The position numbers and the translations under genes are program-made. Below are positions 1 to 8,657 of a stretch of DNA of 64,000 bases, in pieces. The stretch covers positions 105,911-169,910 of the forward strand of contig NZ_BAFK01000009.1 in NCBI RefSeq assembly GCF_000296695.1, given 5' to 3'. The notes beneath the pieces were generated by a model, which ran no database searches, was not told the origin of the DNA, and was given only the letters and a program-made list of their open reading frames with translations. The number at the start of each line of letters is the position of its first letter. Position 1 is the first letter of the stretch. Source of the stretch: Rheinheimera nanhaiensis E407-8. Its GTDB lineage: Bacteria; Pseudomonadota; Gammaproteobacteria; Enterobacterales; Alteromonadaceae.

Positions 1-39
1 ACCATCGCAATAAAACCGCTTTGTAAATAATGTTGCCAC
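1..39 (-). CDS. Possible 5' end of a gene cut by the window edge
   Basis: Reading leftward from a GTG at 39, thirteen codons stay open to the window edge and give MATLFTKRFYCDG. A weak AGG-containing ribosome site lies just upstream. A second leftward frame is also open here but has no visible start. The arrangement, back to back with the LysE-type gene, would suit a divergent gene, but I do not recognise the product. The call is weak. Confidence 0.2.
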   Translation of the reverse strand, partial: MATLFTKRFYCDG

Positions 40-129
40 TGCGCCTGGTTGACTAAAAACCCCGCTTAAAGCCCTTGCTGGCGCTGCTGCAACCGGCCAA
101 AATAGCGCCAGTTTGCTGCTGAGGTGGTT

Positions 130-753
130 ATGGTTAATCTGGCGTTGCTGGGCGCGTTTATTCCAACGTTTTTGTTTGTCTCGGTGACACCGGGCATGTG
201 CATGACACTGGCGATGACGCTGGGCATGAGCCAGGGCGTGCGCCGCACCTTGTGGATGATGTGGGGCGAAATGCTGGGCGTGGCGCTGGTAGCGATACTG
301 GCGGTGTGCGGTGTGGCGGCGATAATGCTGCAGTTTCCGACGTTGTTTCAGTGGTTTAAGTTAGTAGGTGCCGCCTATTTAGCCTGGATTGGCTGGCAAA
401 TGTGGCGTGCTAAGGGCAAGCTGGCCCTGCCACAGCCGGGTGCACTGCCCGCCAGGCTGGCGCGGCGTACCTTGTTTAGCCAGGGTTTTATTACCGCGGT
501 GTCTAACCCTAAAGGCTGGGCCTTTCATATGGCGCTGTTGCCGCCTTTTATTGATAGCCAGCTGGCGTTCTGGCCGCAGCTGTTGGTGTTAGTGACAGTT
601 ATTTTGCTGCTGGAATTTGGTTCTATGTTGCTGTATGCCAGTGGCGGCAAAGCCTTAGCGTTGTTTTTTAGTAAAACCAACCGGGTGCAGTATTTAAACC
701 GCATCGGCGCCAGCCTGATGTTTGGCGTGGCGCTGTGGATGTTGCTCGGCTAG
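130..753 (+). CDS. LysE/RhtB family amino-acid exporter
   Basis: This is a probable inner-membrane exporter of amino acids or related small molecules, 207 residues, the usual size for LysE/RhtB proteins. The N-terminus carries the family signature: a hydrophobic helix followed by VTPGMCMTLAMTLGMSQG. A second signature, AVSNPKGWAFHMALLPPF, lies near residue 130. Hydrophobic stretches fit about six membrane helices. I chose the ATG at 130 because GAGG at 121-124 sits five bases before it; an in-frame GTG at 124 lies inside that ribosome site. The substrate cannot be read from the sequence. The gene converges on the DUF502 gene with only 7 bp between them. Confidence 0.85.
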   Translation: MVNLALLGAFIPTFLFVSVTPGMCMTLAMTLGMSQGVRRTLWMMWGEMLGVALVAILAVCGVAAIMLQFPTLFQWFKLVGAAYLAWIGWQMWRAKGKLALPQPGALPARLARRTLFSQGFITAVSNPKGWAFHMALLPPFIDSQLAFWPQLLVLVTVILLLEFGSMLLYASGGKALALFFSKTNRVQYLNRIGASLMFGVALWMLLG

Positions 754-760
754 CCGTAAC

Positions 761-1375
761 TTACTGCTGGTGGCGATGGCCCGGGGCTTTGTTGCTGCCT
801 AAGCCACCACTTAATACCAGTTGCAGCGCTTCGGCAGGCTTCATATCAATATTGCGGGTGCAGCTGCGCGGCACTATCACGGTATAACCGCCAACGTTGT
901 AAGCCATTGGAATAAACACCGCGATTTGGTCGTCCTGCATTAGCGCTGACATCCGATCATCACTCTGGCCGCCTTGTTTGGTAATAATGCCAATCAGCTC
1001 AATATCTGAGGGTGGCAGTTTTACCATCACCACTGAGCCATCGGCGAAGTTTTTGCCGGCCATTAAATCAATAATATCCTGCAGCATGCCGTAAATTTGT
1101 TTGGTACCGGGCAGTTTTAGTAATACCTGGCCTGGCAGTTGCCACAACCAATTAAACCCCCGCCAGCGCGAACTGTAACCAATAGCAACACACAGCAGCA
1201 TAAAGCTGAGGATCGCCATGCCCGGCAGATACCAGTGGCTGGGCAGTACCCACTGCAGCGCCGGGGCCAGGCTGCTTTCTACCAGGTTCAGCAGCCAGCG
1301 TGCTAATTCAATGGTGATAATCAGTGGCAGCACTATGGCCAGGCCGGTGAGTAAGCTTCGTACAACAATTTTCAT
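761..1375 (-). CDS. DUF502 family membrane protein
   Basis: A 204-residue protein of the DUF502 family, whose function is unknown. It has two N-terminal membrane segments (about residues 8-28 and 50-70), then a soluble region containing GTKQIYGMLQDIIDLM and a C-terminal part with PMAYNVGGYTVIVPRSCTRN, matching the family pattern. The start is supported by AGGA six bases upstream of the ATG. It lies 28 bp downstream of the GAF-PAS gene on the same strand, so the two could be co-transcribed. Confidence 0.85.
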   Translation of the reverse strand: MKIVVRSLLTGLAIVLPLIITIELARWLLNLVESSLAPALQWVLPSHWYLPGMAILSFMLLCVAIGYSSRWRGFNWLWQLPGQVLLKLPGTKQIYGMLQDIIDLMAGKNFADGSVVMVKLPPSDIELIGIITKQGGQSDDRMSALMQDDQIAVFIPMAYNVGGYTVIVPRSCTRNIDMKPAEALQLVLSGGLGSNKAPGHRHQQ

Positions 1376-1403
1376 GCAGGTTCCTACAACAAAAGTGCGC
1401 CTG

Positions 1404-2402
1404 TTAACGGCTATTCAGGTGACTAATATCCAAGCCGGCATTGCGGCACACGCGCTGCAATAAGCTGAACGCTTCGGTAATGGCTTCTTCATTGGCTTTA
1501 CGCTCGGTAATGTCCTGATGGGTGCCGGCCATAATGCGTGGCGCGCCATGCTCGGTGCGGCTGATGACTTTGCCCTGGGTTAAAATCCATACCCAATGTC
1601 CGGCCTTGTGCTGCATACGGCATTCCAGTTCGTAAAATGGCAGCTCTCCATCAAAATGGCGCTGCAGTAGCCGCTCAGAGCGGGCTTTATCTGCCGGGTG
1701 GACCAGTTTTAGCCAGGTTTCAACGCTAAGCGGCATCAATTCGTGCAGCTCATAACCAATAATTTCGGCCCAACGCCCGTTAAACATGGCGTCACCGGTT
1801 TGCACATTCCACTCCCAGGTAGCCAGCCGTGAGCCTTCAATAAAAGCAGATAACCGCTGGCGTTGATGCTCCAACACCTCTTTATCCTGCGCCAGCTGCT
1901 GTGCTTGTTTTTGTAAACTGCTGCGGGCAATTTCTGCCTCGGCCAGCGCTGCGAGATCTTGCAGTAGCGTAAGTTGTAACTGATTCAACTCGCGCGGTAT
2001 GTCATCAATAATACACAGCGTACCCAGCGGCAGCCCTTCGACCGAATGCAGCGGCACGCCGGCATACAAGCGGATTGCCGGTTGGCCGGTCACCAGTGGG
2101 TTATCGGCAAAACGTGCATCCGCTCTGGCGTCAGGCACATACAACACCTTGTCATCAAACACGGCGTGGGCGCAGAACGACACATCACGTGGCGTTTCCT
2201 TTAACGCGATACCCTGGCGTGACATAAACCATTGCCGGTTTTCATCAACCAGGGTAAACAGCGAAATTTTACAACCAAACAGCGCCTGCGCCAGACGGGT
2301 AAAACGATCAAATTCAGCACTGTCCGGGCTATCCAGCAGCCCGGTGGCATACAGCGCTTGCAAGCGCTCAGCTTCGTTTAACGGCAGTTCAGGTGACAGC
2401 AT
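1404..2402 (-). CDS. GAF-PAS sensor protein without an output domain
   Basis: A 332-residue soluble protein. The N-terminal half (about residues 10-160) is a GAF domain of the kind that precedes diguanylate cyclases and kinases (FTRLAQALFGCKISLFTLVD, FCAHAV, YAGVPLHSVEGLPLGTLCI). Residues 160-195 are a Gln-rich coiled coil. Residues 200-305 form a PAS_3/PAC module (WEWNVQTGD, GRWAEIIGY, then GTHQDITERK). In most relatives a GGDEF, EAL or histidine-kinase domain would follow; here only about 27 residues follow the PAC motif before the stop. It may act by protein contact or be a truncated relic. No transmembrane segment is seen. Confidence 0.8.
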   Translation of the reverse strand: MLSPELPLNEAERLQALYATGLLDSPDSAEFDRFTRLAQALFGCKISLFTLVDENRQWFMSRQGIALKETPRDVSFCAHAVFDDKVLYVPDARADARFADNPLVTGQPAIRLYAGVPLHSVEGLPLGTLCIIDDIPRELNQLQLTLLQDLAALAEAEIARSSLQKQAQQLAQDKEVLEHQRQRLSAFIEGSRLATWEWNVQTGDAMFNGRWAEIIGYELHELMPLSVETWLKLVHPADKARSERLLQRHFDGELPFYELECRMQHKAGHWVWILTQGKVISRTEHGAPRIMAGTHQDITERKANEEAITEAFSLLQRVCRNAGLDISHLNSR

Positions 2403-2515
2403 AATAAACGGTAATCACAACTAAGACAGGACGTGTTCCAGTGTAAGCCAAAGCATAGGGCAGTGCTAACAGCGTTTTAGAAAATTTTTCAAAAGACAGG
2501 ATGGTTGGTAAGTAT

Positions 2516-3150
2516 GAAATGGTGGCCCCAGCTGGGTGAAGCGAGCACAGTGGCAAAACATCGTTTTGCGCGAGTTGAACGCGCAGCAGCTTTAGCTGCA
2601 AGAGGGAATAGTCCGCTGAGGGAGAGCATGAAAGCGAAGCTTGAAATGGTGGCCCCAGCTGGGTGAAACGAGCGCTGTGGCAAAACATCGTTTTGCGCGA
2701 GTTGAACGCGCAGCAGCTTTAGCTGCAAGAGGGAATAGTCCGCTGAGGGAGAGCATGAAAGCGAAGCTTGAAATGGTGGCCCCAGCTGGGTGAAACGAGC
2801 GCTGTGGCAAAACATCGTTTTGCGCGAGTTGAACGCGCAGCAGCTTTAGCTGCAAGAGGGAATAGTCCGCTGAGGGAGAGCATGAAAGCGAAGCTTGAAA
2901 TGGTGGCCCCAGCTGGGTGAAACGAGCGCTGTGGCAAAACATCGTTTTGCGCGAGTTGAACGCGCAGCAGCTTTAGCTGCAAGAGGGAATAGTCCGCTGA
3001 GGGAGAGCATGAAAGCGAAGCTTGAAATGGTGGCCCCAGCTGGGTGAAACGAGCGCTGTGGCAAAACATCGTTTTGCGCGAGTTGAACGCGCAGCAGCTT
3101 TAGCTGCAAGAGGGAATAGTCCGCTGAGGGAGAGCATGAAAGCGAAGCTT
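2516..3150 (-). repeat. Five 127-bp tandem repeats carrying copies of the tRNA-Ile 3' end
   Basis: Units begin at 2516, 2643, 2770, 2897 and 3024, exactly 127 bp apart, and a sixth start at 3151 is the tRNA gene's own 3' end. Each unit contains 16 bases identical to the 3' end of the adjacent tRNA-Ile, including CCA, plus four flanking bases. The four units nearest the tRNA read identically; the distal unit at 2516 differs at about three positions. Each unit holds short inverted repeats: GCAAAAC/GTTTTGC with a 3-base loop, GCGCG/CGCGC, and GCAGCT-TT-AGCTGC. In the tRNA's direction the array lies downstream and would be co-transcribed. The layout resembles the rtT repeats of E. coli tyrT. Leftward reading frames pass through units because 127 is not a multiple of three; I do not consider them genes. 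The remaining bases 2403-2515 hold nothing I recognise. Confidence 0.95.
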
Positions 3151-3154
3151 GAAA

Positions 3155-3231
3155 TGGTGGCCCCAGCTGGACTCGAACCAGCGACCGATCGATTATGAGT
3201 CGAGCGCTCTAACCAACTGAGCTATGGGGCC
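3155..3231 (-). tRNA. ileX: tRNA-Ile(CAU), the lysidine-type minor isoleucine tRNA
   Basis: A 77-base cloverleaf with encoded CCA. The acceptor arms GGCCCCA and TGGGGCC pair, the T arm carries GGTTCGAGTCC, and the anticodon loop CTCATAA places CAT at 3195-3197. The sequence closely follows E. coli ileX rather than elongator or initiator tRNA-Met. The position beside rpoD is the same as ileX in E. coli. The C34 is expected to be converted to lysidine by TilS so that the tRNA reads AUA. A strong promoter lies upstream and the tail-repeat array lies downstream. Confidence 0.95.
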
Positions 3232-3252
3232 ATTCGCTTGAAAGCGGCAGGC

Positions 3253-3281
3253 AGTATAAAAACTTTTACCGGCTTTGTCAT
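3253..3281 (-). promoter_or_regulatory. Sigma-70 promoter of tRNA-Ile(CAU)
   Basis: On the minus strand, ATGACA (3276-3281) and TATACT (3253-3258) are separated by exactly 17 bases, close to consensus. A GC-rich stretch follows the -10 box, typical of stable-RNA promoters under stringent control. The tRNA begins 21 bases after the -10 box. Confidence 0.75.
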
Positions 3282-3343
3282 CCGGCTTCTTGAGCTTATG
3301 CCGCTTAACTGCTGTTTTTTTAAACTTATCCGCACAGAAATAA

Positions 3344-3368
3344 TAAAGGCGCCACAAAGGCGCCTTTA
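3344..3368 (-). terminator. Terminator downstream of rpoD
   Basis: A perfect 10-bp stem (TAAAGGCGCC/GGCGCCTTTA) with a 5-base loop lies 16 bases past the rpoD stop and is followed on the minus strand by an AT-rich, T-containing stretch. It separates the rpoD operon from the tRNA-Ile unit. Confidence 0.75.
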
Positions 3369-3383
3369 TACTGCCGGTGTACT

Positions 3384-5228
3384 TTACTCGTCGAGGAAGC
3401 TTTTTAACACTTCTGAACGTGACGGGTGGCGCAGCTTACGCAGGGCTTTGGCTTCAATTTGACGGATACGCTCACGCGTTACGTCAAACTGTTTACCGAC
3501 CTCTTCCAGCGTGTGGTCGGTATTCATATCAATACCAAAACGCATGCGCAGTACTTTAGCTTCGCGGGCAGTTAAGCCTGCCAGCACTTCGTTGGTGGCG
3601 TTTTTCAGGCTTTCCATGGTGGCTGAGTCCAGCGGTGACTCACCACTGCTGTCTTCGATAAAGTCGCCCAGATGCGAGTCTTCATCATCACCAATCGGCG
3701 TCTCCATTGAGATTGGCTCTTTGGCGATTTTCAGCACCTTGCGAATTTTATCTTCTGGCATTTGCATGCGTTCTGATAACTCTTCCGGTGACGGCTCACG
3801 GCCCATTTCTTGTAGCATCTGCCGTGAAATACGGTTTAGCTTGTTAATGGTTTCAATCATATGCACCGGAATACGGATGGTGCGGGCCTGGTCGGCGATT
3901 GAGCGGGTAATGGCCTGCCGGATCCACCAGGTGGCATAGGTTGAAAACTTATAACCACGGCGGTATTCAAATTTATCTACCGCTTTCATCAGGCCGATGT
4001 TACCTTCCTGAATTAAATCGAGGAACTGTAAGCCACGGTTGGTGTACTTTTTCGCAATAGAGATAACCAGACGTAAGTTGGCTTCCACCATCTCTTTTTT
4101 CGCCCGGCGGGCTTTGGCCTCACCAATCGACATACGACGGTTAATATCTTTAATTTTAAAGATGCTTAAACCGGTTTCTTCTTCAATTTTCTTCAGCTTT
4201 TCAATGCTGCGTACCAGCTCGTCTTTATGCTCGTCCAGTTTTTCCGAATACGGCTTTTTCGCCGCAATTTCGGCATCTAACCAGGCGGTGGAGGTTTCGA
4301 AGCCAGTGAAAGCTTTAACGAAGTTTTTCTTCGGCATTTTGGCGTATTCAACGCAATGCTTCATCACGATGCGTTCCTGCACCCGTACCCGATCCATCAT
4401 TTCGCGCATGTTTTTAACCAGGCGGTCGAACTGCTTGGGTACCAGACGGAAACAGCGGAACACTTCGCTTAATTTTTCAATTTCCGTTTTCGTGGTGGCA
4501 TGCTCACGGCCGTTTTGCACAATAGAGTTGCGGGTAATGTCGTACTGGGTGCGCAGCTCAGCAAACTTTTGCCGCGCCATTTCCGGATCCGGGCCGCTGT
4601 CGCCGTCGTCAGAATCACCGTCGCTGTCGTCATCATCATCGCTGTCGTCATCATCGTCCAGCTGATCTTCCGGCACGTCTGAACCGATGTGGCTGCCGGC
4701 AATAGGCGCTTCGTCAATGTCGTTCGGGTCGATAAAGGCCGTAACAATGTCGCTTAAGCGAATTTCTTCCGCTTCGTATTTGTCCCACTGTTCTAATAAG
4801 TAGGTAATGGCTTCCGGGTATTCGGCCACTGAGCTTTGTACGGTGTTAATACCGTCTTCAATGCGTTTGGCAATGTCAATTTCGCCTTCGCGGGTCAGAA
4901 GCTCAACGGTACCCATTTCACGCATGTACATCCGCACCGGATCGGTGGTGCGGCCCAGCTCTTTATCTACGCTGACCAAGGCTTGGGCGGCTTCTTCAAC
5001 CGCGTCTTCGTCGGTGGTGGCATCAGACATAATCAGGTCATCGGCATCAGGGGCGCTTTCAAACACCTGGATACCCATATCATTGATCATGCGGATAATG
5101 TCTTCTATCTGATCTGAATCGATAATGTCTTGCGGCAGGTGGTCATTCACCTCGGCAAAAGTCAGATAACCTTGCTCTTTACCTTTCAGGATCAGGAGTT
5201 TTAACTGCGACTGAGGATTTTGCTCCAT
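3384..5228 (-). CDS. rpoD: RNA polymerase primary sigma factor RpoD (sigma-70)
   Basis: The housekeeping sigma factor, 614 residues, close to E. coli RpoD (613). Region 1.1 occupies the first ~80 residues. Region 1.2 follows ([20 protein letters not shown]). A non-conserved region carries an unusual acidic run of Asp and Ser at about 190-215. Region 2 includes [20 protein letters not shown] and the -10 reading helix [20 protein letters not shown]. Regions 3 and 4 end with the -35 helix-turn-helix ([20 protein letters not shown]). It is the last gene of the rpsU-dnaG-rpoD operon, 85 bp after dnaG. The low-complexity acidic run is longer than I expect from E. coli but lies in a part known to vary. 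Confidence 0.98.
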   Translation of the reverse strand: MEQNPQSQLKLLILKGKEQGYLTFAEVNDHLPQDIIDSDQIEDIIRMINDMGIQVFESAPDADDLIMSDATTDEDAVEEAAQALVSVDKELGRTTDPVRMYMREMGTVELLTREGEIDIAKRIEDGINTVQSSVAEYPEAITYLLEQWDKYEAEEIRLSDIVTAFIDPNDIDEAPIAGSHIGSDVPEDQLDDDDDSDDDDDSDGDSDDGDSGPDPEMARQKFAELRTQYDITRNSIVQNGREHATTKTEIEKLSEVFRCFRLVPKQFDRLVKNMREMMDRVRVQERIVMKHCVEYAKMPKKNFVKAFTGFETSTAWLDAEIAAKKPYSEKLDEHKDELVRSIEKLKKIEEETGLSIFKIKDINRRMSIGEAKARRAKKEMVEANLRLVISIAKKYTNRGLQFLDLIQEGNIGLMKAVDKFEYRRGYKFSTYATWWIRQAITRSIADQARTIRIPVHMIETINKLNRISRQMLQEMGREPSPEELSERMQMPEDKIRKVLKIAKEPISMETPIGDDEDSHLGDFIEDSSGESPLDSATMESLKNATNEVLAGLTAREAKVLRMRFGIDMNTDHTLEEVGKQFDVTRERIRQIEAKALRKLRHPSRSEVLKSFLDE

Positions 5229-5313
5229 AGAGACTTATCTTCCACCAATGTTGATTAATGTAAAATTGCGAACTAGCGATTATAACAAAGCGCGGCTTTT
5301 CTAGCCAGCCGCA

Positions 5314-7068
5314 TTAGGTCGCAAGCTTTGGTTTTTTGCTTTTCAGCGCCTGCAGTAGCAGGTTGTATTTGTGCCATTCGGCTTTGCTCAGCTGATTCAG
5401 TTTTGCCCGTATTGCCAGCTCGTCCAGTTGCTTTTGCAGGTACTGATCTTCAATAAAATGGAAGGTATCAATAAATTCCTGCGACAGTTGCTCCGGCTCT
5501 ATCTGATGCTCCCAGCTGGCCAGTGTCATTAAAAAACTGTGCTCGGGTAAATCGCGCCACTGTTCAATCAGCTGGGCGGTCGTCAGCTGCGGGTTGTGCT
5601 GCAGTCGCTGCTGTAAACTCAGTAGTAATGCCATACCCGGAATGTCGGCATCGGCTAACTCGGGCGCGTCGGGCATAACATTGACTAAGTTGGGGTTTTG
5701 CAGCAATAAACCAATAGCCCGGCGCATCGGCGTTATTTTAATCGCTGCCGGCTTAACCCGGTTGGGTGCCCGCGTAGCCGCTGTTTTAGTACGTTCGCGG
5801 CTTTTACCCAGCAGGTTAGCCAGTTTATCGCTTAAGCTGTCGCGGTAATATTCACTGGGAATTTGTTTAATCAGCTCGGCCGCTTTCACCGATAAGGCCG
5901 ACTTACCGGCATCGGTGGCCGGATCATGTTCTTGCAGCAGGTGCTCGAAAAAATATTGGTTCAGCGGCATCGCCTTGGCTATGCGCTGCAAAAAGGCGTC
6001 TTTGCCTTCTTGTTGTACTAACGAGTCCGGGTCTTCACCGTCGGGTAAAAACACAAAGTTCAGCTCTACGCCGTCTTTTAACTGCGGCAGGGCGCTTTGC
6101 AGCGCGCGCCAGGCCGCATCGCGCCCGGCGCGGTCACCGTCATAACAGCACACCACTTTGGGCGTGTAGCGAAACAGCGTATGCATATGGTCTGAAGTGG
6201 TAGCGGTGCCCAAACAGGCCACGGCAAAGCGGATGTCATGCTCGGCCAGTGCCACTACGTCCATATAGCCTTCGACTACCAGTATTTGTTCAACATGGCC
6301 CGGCTGCTGGCGCACTTCATACAAGCCGTACAGCTCACGGCCTTTATGAAACAGGCGGCTTTCCGGCGAGTTTAAATATTTGGGTGTGCCATCGCCCAGC
6401 ACCCGGCCACCAAACGCGATGACCCGGCCGCGTTTGTCGCGAATAGGGAACATTAAGCGGTCACGGAAAAAATCATACTCGCGGCCATTATCGTTGCGGT
6501 TAATCAGCCGAAGTTCTACCAATTGGTCGCGCAGCGCACGCTGGTTTACCGGGCTTAATTGCTTTAGCAGGCCATCCCAACTCTCTGGCGCATAGCCTAA
6601 GGCAAAGTCGGCTACGGTTTTGTCGCTTAGGCCGCGTTTGGCAATGTAATCGCGCACTTTCGGGCTGTCGGGGTGTTGTTGTAATTGCTGCTGGTAGTAG
6701 CTGGCTGCCTGTTGCATTAACTGGTAATCATCAGCCTGCGCGGCAGGGCGGGCACGGCCGCTGCCTTTTTCGCGCGGTACTTCAAGGTGATGCAGCTGGG
6801 CCAGCTCTTCAATGGCTTCGACAAATTCCAGCTGCTCAAACTCCATCATAAAACTGATGGCGTTGCCATGGGCGCCACAGCCGAAGCAATGGTAGAACTG
6901 CTTATCCGGGCTGACGGTAAAAGACGGTGATTTTTCACTATGAAACGGGCAGCAGGCGGCGTAATTTCTACCGGCTTTTTTCAGCGGTACGCGTTGGTCA
7001 ATCAGTTCGACGATGTCGGTGCGGGCCAGCAACTCGTCGATAAACTGTTTTGGAATTTGTCCTGCCAC
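5314..7068 (-). CDS. dnaG: DNA primase DnaG
   Basis: The replicative primase makes RNA primers at the fork with DnaB helicase. The N-terminal zinc domain has CCPFH and HCFGCGAHG. The catalytic TOPRIM domain has VVEGYMDVVAL and the acidic CCYDGDRAGRDAA. The C-terminal helicase-binding domain follows. I placed the start at a GTG at 7068, giving MAGQIPKQF, which aligns with the E. coli start MAGRIPRVF. A GAAGGA ribosome site lies five bases upstream. An ATG further out would add 17 residues with no counterpart. At 584 residues it is near the E. coli length of 581. It lies between rpsU and rpoD. Confidence 0.97.
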   Translation of the reverse strand: MAGQIPKQFIDELLARTDIVELIDQRVPLKKAGRNYAACCPFHSEKSPSFTVSPDKQFYHCFGCGAHGNAISFMMEFEQLEFVEAIEELAQLHHLEVPREKGSGRARPAAQADDYQLMQQAASYYQQQLQQHPDSPKVRDYIAKRGLSDKTVADFALGYAPESWDGLLKQLSPVNQRALRDQLVELRLINRNDNGREYDFFRDRLMFPIRDKRGRVIAFGGRVLGDGTPKYLNSPESRLFHKGRELYGLYEVRQQPGHVEQILVVEGYMDVVALAEHDIRFAVACLGTATTSDHMHTLFRYTPKVVCCYDGDRAGRDAAWRALQSALPQLKDGVELNFVFLPDGEDPDSLVQQEGKDAFLQRIAKAMPLNQYFFEHLLQEHDPATDAGKSALSVKAAELIKQIPSEYYRDSLSDKLANLLGKSRERTKTAATRAPNRVKPAAIKITPMRRAIGLLLQNPNLVNVMPDAPELADADIPGMALLLSLQQRLQHNPQLTTAQLIEQWRDLPEHSFLMTLASWEHQIEPEQLSQEFIDTFHFIEDQYLQKQLDELAIRAKLNQLSKAEWHKYNLLLQALKSKKPKLAT

Positions 7069-7090
7069 CTTTTTCCTTCGGCGTAATTCA

Positions 7091-7122
7091 GAAAAAGACA
7101 AACCGTGCCTTGCGGGCACGGT
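7091..7122 (-). terminator. Attenuator-like terminator between rpsU and dnaG
   Basis: An 8-bp stem (ACCGTGCC/GGCACGGT, 7102-7109 with 7115-7122) and a 5-base loop are followed on the minus strand by a T-rich run at 7091-7100. It sits between rpsU and dnaG, where E. coli has a partial terminator that lowers dnaG expression relative to rpsU. The same role is inferred here. Confidence 0.7.
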
Positions 7123-7221
7123 ATGCAGATATCAACTTTATAATATCAGTACGGCTTTTAGCTGCTGGCAGACCAGCGGGCAGTGCCGTAGTCGTAAAGC
7201 GGGTACGCTAAGCGGTATAGC

Positions 7222-7437
7222 TTAGTACAGCTTGATACGACGTGCGTTTTCGCGAGACAGCTTCTTAGCGTGGCGCTTAACAGCTGCTGCTTTTTTACGC
7301 TTACGGATCCAGGTTGGCTTCTCGTAGAATTCTTTCGCGCGAACGTCAGCTAATACACCCGCTTTCTCGCATGAGCGCTTGAAACGACGTAAAGCTACGT
7401 CAAAGGGTTCGTTTTCTTTTACTTTAACAACAGGCAT
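7222..7437 (-). CDS. rpsU: Small ribosomal subunit protein bS21
   Basis: The 71-residue S21 protein of the 30S subunit, which helps initiation on mRNAs. It reads [20 protein letters not shown] at the start and has the very basic tail with [20 protein letters not shown]. Length and sequence match E. coli bS21 almost throughout. A strong ribosome site (GAGGTGAG) precedes the ATG. It is the first gene of the rpsU-dnaG-rpoD operon and is divergent from tsaD. Confidence 0.98.
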   Translation of the reverse strand: MPVVKVKENEPFDVALRRFKRSCEKAGVLADVRAKEFYEKPTWIRKRKKAAAVKRHAKKLSRENARRIKLY

Positions 7438-7500
7438 TAAATTCTCACCTCAGGGCCAAATTGGTTATCTCGAAACCAATACGATTAAAAATGGTGCGGC

Positions 7501-7530
7501 ATTTTACGCAAAAAGCCGGGGCGATGTAAA
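7501..7530 (-). promoter_or_regulatory. Sigma-70 promoter for rpsU-dnaG-rpoD
   Basis: On the minus strand TTTACA (7525-7530) and TAAAAT (7501-7506) are 18 bases apart, upstream of rpsU, with an untranslated leader of roughly 55 bases. The match to consensus is good. Assignment as the operon promoter is by position. Confidence 0.6.
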
Positions 7531-7617
7531 GCAATTCTGCGATCTAAATCCGATCCTCTGGCTCTGCAGGTACAGAGCCGCTACAATGGCCGCCATTTTA
7601 GCGGACTTGAGGCCCAG

Positions 7618-8631
7618 ATGCGAGTTTTAGGTATAGAAACCTCCTGCGATGAAACCGGTATTGCCATCTATGACGACCAGCAGGGTTTACTTAGCCATGT
7701 GCTGTATAGCCAAATCCCGCTGCATGCCGACTATGGCGGTGTGGTGCCGGAGCTGGCCTCGCGTGATCATATCCGTAAAACTATCCCGCTGATTAAACAA
7801 GCGCTGCGTGAAGCCAATTGCGACGCGGCCAGTATTGATGGCGTGGCCTATACTGCCGGCCCGGGTTTGGCCGGTGCCCTGCTAGTGGGGGCGGCCATCG
7901 GCCGCTCACTGGCGCTGGCCTGGGGTAAACCGGCGCTGGCGGTGCACCATATGGAAGGCCATTTACTGGCCCCGATGCTGGAAGACAACCCGCCGCCGTT
8001 TCCGTTTTTGGCGCTGCTGGTGTCCGGTGGCCACACGCAGTTAGTCGGCGTAGAAGGTATTGGCCGTTATACGCTGCTGGGCGAGTCTATCGACGATGCG
8101 GCCGGCGAAGCCTTTGATAAGACCGCGAAATTAATGGGGCTGGATTATCCGGGCGGGCCACTGCTGGCCAAACTGGCCACGCAGGGCGACAGCAAAAAGT
8201 ACAAGTTTCCGCGGCCGATGACCGACCGGCCCGGGCTGGATTTTAGCTTTAGTGGCTTAAAAACCGCGGCAGCGAATGTGATTGCCAAAGAGGGCAACAG
8301 TAGCCAGGTGCAGGCGGACATTGCTGCTTCATTTCAGCAGGCGGTGGTAGACACCCTGGTCATTAAATGTGAGCGGGCGCTGGCGCAAACCGGTTATAAC
8401 CGGCTGGTGATTGCCGGTGGCGTCAGTGCCAATACCTCGCTACGTGAGCAATTAGCCAAGCTGCTTAAGCGTCATGGTGGCGAGGTGTTTTACCCACGCA
8501 AAGAGTTTTGCACCGATAACGGCGCCATGATCGCACTGGCGGGCTACTACCGCTTAGCGGCCGGTCAGCAGCAGGATTTAACCATTGGGGTTACGCCGCG
8601 CTGGCCAATGCAGGAATTGCCGGCGGTTTAA
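7618..8631 (+). CDS. tsaD: tRNA N6-threonylcarbamoyladenosine transferase TsaD
   Basis: TsaD transfers the threonylcarbamoyl group onto A37 of ANN-reading tRNAs, with TsaB and TsaE. The 337 residues match the E. coli length exactly. Visible hallmarks are the start [19 protein letters not shown], the metal-binding HHMEGH near residue 110, the ASKH/actin-fold nucleotide loops (LVSGGHTQL and the [10 protein letters not shown] segment), and [13 protein letters not shown] near the C-terminus. It is divergent from rpsU, the classical arrangement. Confidence 0.98.
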   Translation: MRVLGIETSCDETGIAIYDDQQGLLSHVLYSQIPLHADYGGVVPELASRDHIRKTIPLIKQALREANCDAASIDGVAYTAGPGLAGALLVGAAIGRSLALAWGKPALAVHHMEGHLLAPMLEDNPPPFPFLALLVSGGHTQLVGVEGIGRYTLLGESIDDAAGEAFDKTAKLMGLDYPGGPLLAKLATQGDSKKYKFPRPMTDRPGLDFSFSGLKTAAANVIAKEGNSSQVQADIAASFQQAVVDTLVIKCERALAQTGYNRLVIAGGVSANTSLREQLAKLLKRHGGEVFYPRKEFCTDNGAMIALAGYYRLAAGQQQDLTIGVTPRWPMQELPAV

Positions 8632-8657
8632 ACCGAAAGCTCATACTGAGCTGACGT

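Noticed and set aside
2389..3109. Leftward repeat-encoded proteins of about 87-116 residues
   Set aside because: The frame shifts between units, there is no distinct ribosome site, and similarity between them is only the DNA repeat.
2516..3150. The 127-bp repeats as a CRISPR array
   Set aside because: Units are contiguous identical repeats without unique spacers, and no cas genes are nearby; each unit carries a tRNA tail.
4469..4747. A 92-codon frame inside rpoD on the same strand
   Set aside because: It is a shadow of the acidic Asp/Ser stretch of rpoD in another frame; no ribosome site or family resemblance.
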